Shown piece after piece: positions 25,028 through 33,097 of a stretch of 64,000 bases of DNA. Both the position numbers and the translations under genes were made by a program. The stretch spans positions 283,024 through 347,023 of the forward strand of contig NZ_JACYFS010000002.1 in the NCBI RefSeq assembly GCF_014837145.1, in the 5' to 3' direction. The DNA comes from Chryseobacterium caseinilyticum (GTDB lineage: Bacteria; Bacteroidota; Bacteroidia; Flavobacteriales; Weeksellaceae). Every line of letters begins with the position of its first letter. Position 1 is the stretch's first letter. Below the pieces are notes generated by a model that did not search any database, was not told the DNA's origin, and saw nothing but the letters and a program-made list of their open reading frames with translations.

Positions 25028-25315
25028 TTAAACAGGCTGTAAAAATTCTACTTTATGAGAATCATTCAATCCGCTTTCGTCTCTTAACCTCTGAAATTCT
25101 TTGAAAGACTGAATGTTTAAAACCTCATTCTGAACCTCCTCATTTTCATAATTTGAAAAATGAACAAACGTAACACCGTCTTCTTTCACAAAAACTTTAT
25201 ACTCAAATTTTGTCTGGTTTAAAGTTTTAAAGTCATTCAAAAACTTCTGAATATTGCTTTTGTTTTCAGAAACAAATTCAGGTTTTACGGTGTAAGTTAC
25301 GATTACATTAATCAT
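25028..25315 (-). CDS. putative antibiotic biosynthesis monooxygenase-like protein
   Basis: A 95-aa protein with the length and pattern of a dimeric alpha/beta-barrel (ABM) protein: an N-terminal strand INVIVTYTVKPEF, a helix, the strands FEYKVFVKEDGVTFVHFSNY, and a final HKVEFLQPV. Members act as quinol oxygenases or small stress enzymes. Catalytic residues cannot be confirmed. It lies between nrdA and nrdB on the same strand but is separated from each by repeats. Confidence 0.65.
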   Translation of the reverse strand: MINVIVTYTVKPEFVSENKSNIQKFLNDFKTLNQTKFEYKVFVKEDGVTFVHFSNYENEEVQNEVLNIQSFKEFQRLRDESGLNDSHKVEFLQPV

Positions 25316-25515
25316 ATTTTCTCCTTTTTGTCATTGTGAGGAACAGCCTTTTCCGAAATCCGTTAAATGCAATCCCAGCCAAACCTAACGGGTTTTGAAA
25401 ACCCGTTAGGTTTTTATCCTCATTTATTTTGTTTTGTCATTGCAAGGAACAAAGCAATTTCATGTTTCCGCAGATGCTTTGACAGGCTCAGCATGACATC
25501 GCTAATACTATCTTT
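25316..25515. repeat. composite of three small dispersed repeats
   Basis: A perfect palindrome (left arm 25381-25396, right arm 25398-25413; AAACCTAACGGGTTTT) makes a 16-bp stem. On either side are GTCATTG-GAGGAAC type fragments (about 25329 and 25437) and a GACAGGCTCAGCATGACA fragment (about 25480). No gene. Confidence 0.75.
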
Positions 25516-25890
25516 TCACCATTCAATAAAATTTTCTAAATCATCAAATCTCATAATTTGGTAGATGACCTCTTTAGCCAGTAATTTTGAACTAGATTTT
25601 ACATCCATGGCTACATATGAAAATTCTTTGACTGGCTCAATCTCATTGAAAACATTTCTAGGATGAAATGTCAATTGTGGAATGTAACCAATTATTTTAT
25701 CATTTTTATCTATCATTACTGAATTGACAAACCCCAGTCCTAATTTTGTAACAAATGCATCTAGAATAAGATAATAATTAGAAGAGTGCTTACTTGTCTT
25801 CCTTATTAACTCTATTGTTTGTGACACATTGCTTCCTTTGAGATTTTCTAACTCAGAAATTTTAGCGTTGAAAACTTGTTCATCAATCAT
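25516..25890 (-). CDS. hypothetical protein downstream of nrdB
   Basis: A 124-aa soluble protein that I do not recognise. It has an amphipathic N-terminal helix, a central region with YYLILDAFVTKLGLGFVNSV, and a C-terminal part with FSYVAMDVKSSSKLLAKEV. No signal peptide or membrane segment. It starts 11 bp after the nrdB stop on the same strand, so it is probably co-transcribed with nrdB. It ends just before a repeat cluster. Confidence 0.65.
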   Translation of the reverse strand: MIDEQVFNAKISELENLKGSNVSQTIELIRKTSKHSSNYYLILDAFVTKLGLGFVNSVMIDKNDKIIGYIPQLTFHPRNVFNEIEPVKEFSYVAMDVKSSSKLLAKEVIYQIMRFDDLENFIEW

Positions 25891-25901
25891 AAGTCCAATC
25901 C

Positions 25902-26876
25902 CTAGAAAAGATCATTCGCCGTAATACTCTTATCGTGCTTCGTATAATCCACCGGTCTTTTTGCGAAGAAATCATCCATAGAATTAGCGAAAACTTCTTC
26001 TTCAAACCATTTCATCGGACTGTACTGTTCTGCAGTAGTATTATAACGTTTTTCCATGTTGATTTTGGTTAAACTTTCGTCAACACGGTATTTCATAAAG
26101 TTAATCAAATCCTGTTTAGAGAATTTATCCAGTTCGCCCATTTCAAAAATCCAGTCAAGAATTTCACCTTCCAGTTCGATCGATTGGTCTACCAAAGTAT
26201 AAATATCTTCAATATCAGAATCAGTTAAAAGATCCGGCTGCTCTTCACGGATTTTGTTGATCAGGTAAATTCCGCCGTTTGCGTGAATCTGCTCGTCAAT
26301 AGATGTCCACGCAATAATATTGGAAACATTTTTCATGAAACCTTTAAATCTTGTGAACGATAAAATAATCGCAAACTGCGAGAATAAAGACACATTCTCA
26401 ATCAGAATACTGAACAGAAGCAAAGACGACACATACTCTTTCGGAGTTGCAGAATTGGCGTGTTTCAGCACATTAGATAAAAACTGAATTCTCTTTTTCA
26501 GGGCAGGAACTTCCACTACATGAAGAAACTCTTCATTGTAACCCAACACCTCAAGCAAACGTGAGTACGCTTCCGAATGACGGAATTCACATTCTGCAAA
26601 CGTCGCTCCCAAACCGTTCAGTTCCGGCTTTGGAAGGTGGTTGTAAAGATTACCCCAAAACGACTTTACCGAAACTTCGATCTGAGCAATCGCCAAAAGT
26701 GCATTTTTTACCGCATTTTTCTCGTGCGGCTCCAGCTGCGACTGAAAATCCTGAACATCTGCCGTGAAATCCACTTCCGAGTGTACCCAGAAAGATTTGT
26801 TGATCGCTTCTGTAAACTGAAGAACTTCAGGATACTCAAATGGCTTGTAGCTTACTCTTTTATCAAAAATTCCCAT
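25902..26876 (-). CDS. nrdB: ribonucleotide reductase beta subunit, probable class Id
   Basis: A 324-aa ferritin-like radical subunit. The six metal ligands read as E67, E97, H100, E160, E195 and H198, with Tyr104 at the radical-Tyr position (EFRHSEAYS) and the second helix pair in IDEQIHANG. The first ligand is Glu rather than the Asp of class Ia and Ib. From memory, this pattern and numbering agree with the Flavobacterium johnsoniae class Id protein, which uses a dimanganese cofactor activated by superoxide and needs no NrdI; no nrdI is seen here. There is no ATP-cone. Confidence 0.93.
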   Translation of the reverse strand: MGIFDKRVSYKPFEYPEVLQFTEAINKSFWVHSEVDFTADVQDFQSQLEPHEKNAVKNALLAIAQIEVSVKSFWGNLYNHLPKPELNGLGATFAECEFRHSEAYSRLLEVLGYNEEFLHVVEVPALKKRIQFLSNVLKHANSATPKEYVSSLLLFSILIENVSLFSQFAIILSFTRFKGFMKNVSNIIAWTSIDEQIHANGGIYLINKIREEQPDLLTDSDIEDIYTLVDQSIELEGEILDWIFEMGELDKFSKQDLINFMKYRVDESLTKINMEKRYNTTAEQYSPMKWFEEEVFANSMDDFFAKRPVDYTKHDKSITANDLF

Positions 26877-27308
26877 ATCGAATTGTAATGTCTTTAAATT
26901 TAAAAAAAAATGATCACTGTGTATAAAACTCAGGCGATGTATAACTTTCTGATTCGTTGACGTTTAAATCTTGAACTTGTCAACCGTCATGCTCATTCAT
27001 CTCCTGTACCGTGCGAAGCACAAAGTTCGAAAAAAAGAACTGATTTAAAAAGGGGTAAAGACTAATTGGCTGTCTTTTAACCTTAAAAGTTTTCCACAAT
27101 TACCTAAAACTCGCTCTGCTATTGGTTTAGAGTGCATTATGGCAATTAAAAACCGTCTCTGTGAAATCTGGAGTTAAACAGTTTTTTGTATTGGTCTGAT
27201 TATTAAGTTATTTAATATTAAACACATCTTTTTTTCTAATTAATTGCGGTATTTGTAACAAATCTTTTCTGCCTACTACTTATAGAGTACAAAAACAAGG
27301 ACCACTTC
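26877..27308. other. divergent intergenic region between nrdB and the ABC exporter
   Basis: No gene is supported. It must hold the nrdB leader and the exporter promoter. A GTTGAC/GTCAAC inverted repeat spans about 26955-26983, and AAAGAC/GTCTTT forms a small stem near 27056-27077. A weak -7-like GAACTTTG on the minus strand is at 27028-27021. I see no clear riboswitch or NrdR-type box. Confidence 0.5.
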
Positions 27309-27998
27309 ATGCTAATAATTCAGGATTTACACAAATCATACGATACAGGAAAAAGTAAACTTCACGTGCTGAAGGGCATTGATCTTACCATTTCGGCAGG
27401 AGAATTTGTCTCCATTATGGGAAGTTCCGGCTCCGGAAAATCTACGTTACTGAACATCATCGGAATTCTCGACGAGAAAGACAGCGGCGTTTACGACCTC
27501 GACGGAATTCCTATCGAGCACCTCAATGAAGTGAAAGCTGCGGAGTACCGCTCAAAATTTTTAGGTTTCGTTTTCCAGTCCTTCAACCTGATTGGTTATA
27601 AAACCGCTTTAGACAACGTCGCACTTCCTTTATATTACCAAAACGTTCCGAGAAAAGAGCGCAACCTCAAGGCAATGGAATATCTTGAAAAAGTAGGTCT
27701 TGCACAATGGGCAACGCATCTTCCCAACGAACTGTCGGGTGGACAGAAACAAAGAGTGGCAATCGCAAGAGCTTTGATCACTGACCCAAAAGTCGTTTTG
27801 GCAGATGAGCCAACCGGAGCATTAGACTCAAAAACAACCCACGATATCATGAAACTCCTTCAGGACATTAACAACGAAGGAAAAACAATCATCGTCGTAA
27901 CCCACGAACCCGACGTAGCCGCCCAAACCAAAAGAAACGTCATTTTAAAAGACGGAGTTATTGAGAGTGATGAGTTTATTAAGCAGATTGTTTTGTAA
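27309..27998 (+). CDS. ABC transporter ATP-binding protein, MacB/LolD type
   Basis: A 229-aa ATPase. Walker A GSSGSGKST (about residue 40), Q-loop, signature LSGGQKQRVAIARAL (about 142), Walker B VVLADEPTGALD (about 163) and the H-loop VVTHEPD are intact. The sequence fits the MacB/LolD group that powers FtsX-type permeases. It begins a four-gene cluster with two permeases and a periplasmic adaptor, all on the plus strand, so it is the motor of a MacAB-like exporter. Confidence 0.95.
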   Translation: MLIIQDLHKSYDTGKSKLHVLKGIDLTISAGEFVSIMGSSGSGKSTLLNIIGILDEKDSGVYDLDGIPIEHLNEVKAAEYRSKFLGFVFQSFNLIGYKTALDNVALPLYYQNVPRKERNLKAMEYLEKVGLAQWATHLPNELSGGQKQRVAIARALITDPKVVLADEPTGALDSKTTHDIMKLLQDINNEGKTIIVVTHEPDVAAQTKRNVILKDGVIESDEFIKQIVL

Positions 27999-28031
27999 AG
28001 AGCCAGGTAAAAAGGCTAAAGAATCAAGTTT
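27999..28031. repeat. AAGAGCC-type dispersed repeat, copy 2
   Basis: AGAGCCAGGTAAAAAGGCTA followed by AAGAATCAAG, directly after the stop of the ATPase gene. Confidence 0.75.
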
Positions 28032-28130
28032 AAAAAAGTGAAAAAACGAATGTTTTTTGATATAAATGATGTTTTAATAATAAAAATAAAATTGAGTAAT
28101 CAGATGTAGTTATTGAGCAGACTTATTGTC

Positions 28131-28167
28131 TTTTATTTGGCTCTTTTATCTTTTTACTTGACTCTTA
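28131..28167. repeat. AAGAGCC-type dispersed repeat, copy 3 (reverse orientation)
   Basis: TTTATTTGGCTCTTTTATCT then TTTTACTTGACTCTTAA, the reverse complement of the family pattern, just before the first permease gene. Confidence 0.75.
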
Positions 28168-28177
28168 AATTTAAATT

Positions 28178-29407
28178 ATGTTTGATTTAGACCGTTGGCA
28201 GGAAATATTCAGTTCAATCCGGAGCAATGTTTTGCGTACGGTGCTTTCGGGCTTTACCGTGGCATTGGGGCTTTTCATTTTTATTGTTCTTTTCGGAATT
28301 GGTAAAGGCCTGCAGAATGCTTTTACAGAAGGTTTTGCGAGAGATGCACAGAACCTGATTACGATTGCAACAGGAAAAACAACCATTGCCTACAAAGGTT
28401 TGCAAGCTGACCGTGAAGTGATAATGAATAATGATGATTACGATTTTCTGGTCAATGCAGATAAAGAAAAAGTAGGTTACGCAAGTCCGAGATACACAGC
28501 CAGTCTCTTGGTAAAATACGGAAAAGAAAGTGGAAATTATCAGATAAACGGCTCGGTTACCGATGAGAAATTTATTGAAAACAGAAAGCTTTTGGATGGA
28601 AGATATCTTTCTCCGAATGATTTGAAAAACAAGCAGAATGTAGCGGTAATCGGAAGGATGGTGCAGCGGGATTTAATTAAAAACGGAAATCCTGTAGGAA
28701 AAGATATCGACATCAACGGAACGATGTTCAAAGTTGTCGGCGTTTTCTCAGATGACGGTGGTGACTGGGATGAAAGACATATTTCGGTACCGATTTCCAC
28801 GCTCCAGCAGATGAAAAAAGGTTCTGATACGGTGACTACCACTTTTATCGCGTACGATGAAAAACTGACACCCGATCAAGCGATCAAATACGGGGATGAA
28901 CTGAAGGAGAAACTCAAATCGAGAAAAAACGTGTCACCTGATGATGAAAACGGTGTCCGCGTATGGAACAATGCCCAGAATATGAGTGATACCTTCGTGT
29001 TTATGGCTGTTCTTACTGCAATTGTCGGCTTTATTGGGTTAGGAACTCTACTTGCCGGAATTATCGGCATCAGCAACATCATGGTCTATATCGTAAAAGA
29101 GCGTACTAAGGAAATCGGAGTAAGAAAAGCAATCGGAGCAAAACCTTCAAGTATTGTCGGACTGATTGTGCAGGAGAGTGTTGTCATCACAGTAGTTTCA
29201 GGACTTGTAGGCGTCGGGATTGGAATTTTAACCCTGCATCTCATCGGTGACAGTCTGGAAGAATACTTCATCAAAAACCCGAGTGTCGGCACCACTGAAA
29301 TTGTAATGGCTTTCGTAGCACTGGTGCTTTCAGGTTTGATTGCGGGATTTGTTCCGGCCTACAGAGCTTCGAAAATAAAACCGATTGAGGCATTGAGAAC
29401 GGAGTAA
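28178..29407 (+). CDS. ABC transporter permease, MacB/FtsX type
   Basis: A 409-aa permease. One N-terminal transmembrane helix (about 22-42), a large periplasmic domain (about 43-285, MacB-PCD-like), then three C-terminal helices with the FtsX-domain coupling segment RTKEIGVRKAIGAKPSSIVG. The end AYRASKIKPIEALRTE is typical. It works with the adjacent ATPase; the following gene is a similar permease, so the transporter is probably a heterodimer. The cargo cannot be deduced. Confidence 0.93.
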   Translation: MFDLDRWQEIFSSIRSNVLRTVLSGFTVALGLFIFIVLFGIGKGLQNAFTEGFARDAQNLITIATGKTTIAYKGLQADREVIMNNDDYDFLVNADKEKVGYASPRYTASLLVKYGKESGNYQINGSVTDEKFIENRKLLDGRYLSPNDLKNKQNVAVIGRMVQRDLIKNGNPVGKDIDINGTMFKVVGVFSDDGGDWDERHISVPISTLQQMKKGSDTVTTTFIAYDEKLTPDQAIKYGDELKEKLKSRKNVSPDDENGVRVWNNAQNMSDTFVFMAVLTAIVGFIGLGTLLAGIIGISNIMVYIVKERTKEIGVRKAIGAKPSSIVGLIVQESVVITVVSGLVGVGIGILTLHLIGDSLEEYFIKNPSVGTTEIVMAFVALVLSGLIAGFVPAYRASKIKPIEALRTE

Positions 29408-29555
29408 AAAAGTGAATAGTGAATGGTCAATTTTACTTCGTAAGTGAATTTTTAAGGAATAAAATTCACGATTGATTTAAAGAAATTGACTTGTGAAGCA
29501 AACTTCACTGCAGAGCAAAATCACTTTTACAAAGTAAAAAATTGATATTAAAAAA
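29408..29555. repeat. AGTGAAT/TTCGTAAGTGAA-type intergenic repeat
   Basis: AAGTGAATAGTGAATGG, TTACTTCGTAAGTGAATTT and GAAGCAAACTTCAC are simple or self-complementary pieces between the two permease genes; no gene. Confidence 0.5.
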
Positions 29556-30824
29556 ATGAATATTCTATTTAGCAAAGATACATGGCAGGAAATTTATTAT
29601 TCTTTGAGGAATAATAAGCTCCGTACCTTTCTTACCATGATTGGTGTGGGATGGGGAATGTTTCTCTATGTGAGTCTTCTCGGTGCTGCAAAGGGTATGG
29701 AAAATGGTTTTGATAAACTTTTCTCAGGATTTGCGACCAATACCATTTTTCTGTGGGCACAGAATACTTCTATACCTTACGAAGGTTTTCCAAAGGGCAG
29801 AGAGATGGATCTTCACCTTTCAGACATTGACCTTCTGGAGCGTAAAGTGCCGCAGGTAGACTATATCTCTCCGCAAAATTCGCGGGGTAATTTTGGAAGT
29901 GCCGGCGAACAGATGTCAAGAAACGGAAAATACGCCACCTACACGCTGACAGGAGATTCACCTATTGGAAATAAAATTTCAGAGAAAAAACTGATTTTCG
30001 GAAGATATCTGAATGATGCCGATTTATCACAAAATAAAAATGTAGCCGTCATCGGAGAAGAGATCTACAAAAACTTTTTTGATGCAAAGAAAAATGAAAA
30101 TCCTCTTGGGAAATCTATTAATGTAAAAGGGGTCTTCTTTAATGTTATTGGGGTTTTCAGAGTGAAAAGAGGTGGCCCGATGGAAAATGACCGCACTGTC
30201 TATATTCCGCTTTCATCTTTCACAAGATTATTCAATAACGGAGATAAAATCGATGTGTTTTCAGTGGTAAGCAAGCCCGATGCTGAGGTGAGTGAGGTGG
30301 AAGTACAGATTAAAAACGTTTTAAAGAATAAAAACAAAGTTTCGCCTGAAGACACCAACGCGTTTGGAAGTTTCAATCTCGGAAAGGAATTTAAAAAACT
30401 GACGGGATTTTTAGATGGAATGCAGCTTTTAACCATCATCGTAGGAACTTTAACGATTCTTGCCGGAGTTATCGCCATATCAAATATTCTTTTGATTACT
30501 GTTAAAGAAAGAACCAAAGAAATCGGAATCCGGAGAGCTTTAGGGGCAAAGCCGTCAGAAGTCCGCAATCAGATACTGCTTGAAAGTGTTGTAATTACGC
30601 TGTCATCGGGGCTTTTAGGATTTATTTTCGGAATTCTTTTGCTCATGGGATTGGATCTGGCAACACAGGGACAGGAAGAATTTCCGTTCTATAATCCAAC
30701 TGTGAACTACGGAAACGTTTTTTCAGCCATGTCTGTGATGGTCTTTTTAGGCCTGATTATCGGAATGATTCCTGCGCAGAGAGCTGTGAAAATACGGCCG
30801 ATAGAGGCGTTGAGATCGGAGTAG
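29556..30824 (+). CDS. ABC transporter permease, MacB/FtsX type
   Basis: A 422-aa permease built like the preceding one: N-terminal helix (about 20-40), a periplasmic domain to about residue 295, and three C-terminal helices with RTKEIGIRRALGAKPSEV and final AQRAVKIRPIEALRSE. It is a paralogue of the previous protein, the likely partner subunit. The two permease genes are separated by 148 bp of repeat sequence. Together with the ATPase and adaptor it forms a MacAB-like exporter that would meet a TolC-type channel encoded elsewhere. Confidence 0.93.
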   Translation: MNILFSKDTWQEIYYSLRNNKLRTFLTMIGVGWGMFLYVSLLGAAKGMENGFDKLFSGFATNTIFLWAQNTSIPYEGFPKGREMDLHLSDIDLLERKVPQVDYISPQNSRGNFGSAGEQMSRNGKYATYTLTGDSPIGNKISEKKLIFGRYLNDADLSQNKNVAVIGEEIYKNFFDAKKNENPLGKSINVKGVFFNVIGVFRVKRGGPMENDRTVYIPLSSFTRLFNNGDKIDVFSVVSKPDAEVSEVEVQIKNVLKNKNKVSPEDTNAFGSFNLGKEFKKLTGFLDGMQLLTIIVGTLTILAGVIAISNILLITVKERTKEIGIRRALGAKPSEVRNQILLESVVITLSSGLLGFIFGILLLMGLDLATQGQEEFPFYNPTVNYGNVFSAMSVMVFLGLIIGMIPAQRAVKIRPIEALRSE

Positions 30825-30830
30825 GTTTTG

Positions 30831-31045
30831 AAGAGCCAGGGAAAAAGAGCCAGGTAAAAAGTAAAAAGAATCAAGGCAGGAGATAATGTAAATGTAAAAG
30901 ATACATGTGTGATCTGATGTTTTTACGAAGTCTCTTCGAATAAGGATAAATCCTATAGGGACATCAGTCATCAGCACAGGGTGAAGCCCTGTGATTTGGA
31001 AGAAATTTTTAAAGAAAGCCCCAAGGGCGGCATCACAGTCGCGGG
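30831..31045. repeat. AAGAGCC-type repeat plus hairpin-rich dispersed repeat
   Basis: 30831-30876 holds a double AAGAGCC unit (copy 4). Then come stems CGAAG/CTTCG (30926-30938), AGGAT/ATCCT (30943-30954), CACAGGG/CCCTGTG (30975-30993) and GCCC/GGGC (31018-31028). The second part is the type of intergenic sequence with GGTGAAGCCCTG that recurs in flavobacterial genomes, from memory. Confidence 0.7.
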
Positions 31046-31121
31046 GAGAGCGCAAATATCAAATATAAATTGTATTCCTTCAAAATTCAATTTAAATAAA
31101 AATTAAAAAAATAAACTATAT

Positions 31122-32318
31122 ATGAAAAAGAAGTTCAGCTGGAAAAAAGCGATCTACATTGTCCTCGGAATAATTTTCGCAGGCATCCTCATCCTGGGAA
31201 TCAGATATCTGGTAAAATCAAATTCCAAGGAAAGCGTAACCTTTTTAACGAGAAAACCTACCGTTCAGACTATGGATGACAAGGTCATGGCTACGGGAAA
31301 AATTATTCCAAAGGAAGAGATTGAAATTAAACCCAACATTGCCGGAATTATTGATAAAATATTGGTAGATGAGGGCGACAGAGTAGAGGCGGGACAGTTG
31401 ATTGCTACCGTGAGAATTATTCCAAACATTGCGGAGGTTAATAATGCAACACAAAATGTTCAGAATTCACAGCTTCAGATCAGCAATGCTAAAATGAATC
31501 TTTCCAACGCGCAGACTCAGTTTGGAATGTCTGAAAAACTTTATAAACAAGGTGTAATTTCAAAACAGGAATATCTTACAGCTCAACAGCAACTGTATAC
31601 ACAGCAACAGGCTCTCAGAAATGCAAATCAGCAACTGGTAACGGCTCAGAAATCTTTACAGATCGTAAAAACCGGTGCTATTCCTGAATTACAAGGCTTA
31701 GCAACTACACAGATCCGTTCAAAAGCTGCAGGAACAGTTCTTGAAGTTCCTGTGAAAGTGGGAAGTCAGGTAATTGAAGCGAACTCCTTCAATGCGGGGA
31801 CAACGATCTGTTCGATTGCAGATTTGAATTCACTGATTTTCCAGGGTGAAATTGATGAAGCTCAGGCAGGAAAACTGAAGCAGGGAATGGGCATGAACAT
31901 TGTGATCGGTGCACTTCAGAACAAAACTTTTCCTGGAACGCTTACGATGATTGCTCCAAAAGGGAAAGACGAAAACGGAACCATTAAATTTCCTGTAGAA
32001 GGTGATGTGAAAAATCCAAATAATGAATACATCAGAGCCGGTTTTTCTGCCAACGGCGAAATCGTTTTAAAATCAGAAAAAAATGCTCTGCTTTTGGATG
32101 AATCTTTAATCCAGTACGATAAAAAGAACGGAAAAGATATTCCTTTCGTTGAAGTGAAACAGGCAGACGGAAAATTCAAAAAAGTGAATGTGAAGCTGGG
32201 TGCCAGCGACGGTATCAATGTTCAGATTCTCTCCGGTATCGATAAAAATGCTGAGGTGAAAGTCTGGAATCCGTCAGATAAAGACAAAGAAGAACTGAAA
32301 GAAAAATCGAAGAAGTAA
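31122..32318 (+). CDS. efflux transporter periplasmic adaptor subunit (MacA/HlyD type)
   Basis: A 398-aa membrane-fusion protein. One N-terminal membrane anchor (about 10-30), then the lipoyl-like domain in two halves (KIIPKEEIEIKPNIAGIIDK and later RSKAAGTVLEVPVKVGSQV), a helical hairpin (about 110-190, rich in Gln, Asn and Ala), a beta-barrel and a C-terminal domain ending LSGIDKNAEVKVWNPSDKDK. It links an inner-membrane exporter to an outer-membrane channel. Last in the four-gene exporter cluster, though 297 bp of repeats separate it from the permease. Confidence 0.93.
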   Translation: MKKKFSWKKAIYIVLGIIFAGILILGIRYLVKSNSKESVTFLTRKPTVQTMDDKVMATGKIIPKEEIEIKPNIAGIIDKILVDEGDRVEAGQLIATVRIIPNIAEVNNATQNVQNSQLQISNAKMNLSNAQTQFGMSEKLYKQGVISKQEYLTAQQQLYTQQQALRNANQQLVTAQKSLQIVKTGAIPELQGLATTQIRSKAAGTVLEVPVKVGSQVIEANSFNAGTTICSIADLNSLIFQGEIDEAQAGKLKQGMGMNIVIGALQNKTFPGTLTMIAPKGKDENGTIKFPVEGDVKNPNNEYIRAGFSANGEIVLKSEKNALLLDESLIQYDKKNGKDIPFVEVKQADGKFKKVNVKLGASDGINVQILSGIDKNAEVKVWNPSDKDKEELKEKSKK

Positions 32319-32339
32319 TTTCTACAAATCATTATATAC

Positions 32340-32368
32340 AAAAAGTCCCGGTAATTCGGGACTTTTTT
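32340..32368 (+). terminator. terminator after the exporter adaptor gene
   Basis: Stem AAAAGTCCCG/CGGGACTTTT with 6-nt loop and T run. Confidence 0.92.
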
Positions 32369-32410
32369 GCATTTGTACTTGACAGTTGATGAAATTTGAT
32401 CTGTAAGAAA

Positions 32411-32704
32411 TTAGCTTAAAAACTTGATTTCCTTGTCTTTAAACTTATTTTTAACGACAATTTTGTTCATCGTTTTCATCATTTTTCTTCTGAGCTCTGC
32501 CAGTTTTCTGACGTTTTTATCTTCACTGTAATCAAAAATATTATCTTTAAAACTGAAAGTGTCACCGTCTTTAAATTCAATTTTGTTTTTCTTGAATTCT
32601 CCCAGAAGCATCAGATTAGTCATGCTTTCCAGAATGTAATGTTCCGTTGTACTCAGCGATTTCAGAGAATTCAGCAGTTGTTTTTTATATTTTTTCTTTC
32701 CCAT
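32411..32704 (-). CDS. hypothetical protein
   Basis: A 97-aa basic protein (many Lys) that I do not recognise. Start MGKKKYKKQLLNSLKSLST is strongly basic; the rest is mostly helical with a short FKDGDTFSFKDNIFDYSED strand part. No signal peptide or membrane segment. It stands alone between the exporter cluster and msrAB. Confidence 0.55.
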   Translation of the reverse strand: MGKKKYKKQLLNSLKSLSTTEHYILESMTNLMLLGEFKKNKIEFKDGDTFSFKDNIFDYSEDKNVRKLAELRRKMMKTMNKIVVKNKFKDKEIKFLS

Positions 32705-33097
32705 AGTTCAGGCTTTTCAATTTTTAAGATTATGCAAATATATCATTTTCATTAAAACCAATTGTCGTGCCTTACAATTCATTATTTGTCAGTTTCGGTG
32801 GAAGTATTTCAGAAAACCTATAATTAATGTTCACATTCTTTCAGTTTTAAAATTTATTAAATTTTGACCTAACCTTTACCAAAATTTCTTATCTAAATTT
32901 AGGCTTGATTTCAATGATAAGTGTCTGATTTTAAATTAACATTTTATTAACTCAACAATACTTAGCTTTTAAAATCCACTGATGAAAAAATCTCGTAAAT
33001 CATTATAAACCGGATAGAGATTATCTTTTGAGTTTACAGATTATTTGCCTGAAATTTGATCACATTTGATGGTTTTAAAAATGATAAATATTAAATA
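32705..33097. other. AT-rich intergenic region upstream of msrAB
   Basis: A 393-bp region with no supported gene. It should hold the msrAB promoter, but I see no convincing TAnnTTTG box; TTATCTTTTG near 33020 is the nearest. Confidence 0.5.

Noticed and set aside
26877-27308. NrdR box or cobalamin riboswitch upstream of nrdB
   Set aside because: No match to either pattern could be found by eye; only weak inverted repeats are present.
30926-31045. Riboswitch upstream of the exporter adaptor
   Set aside because: The stems are short and belong to a dispersed-repeat type; no known ligand-binding core is visible.
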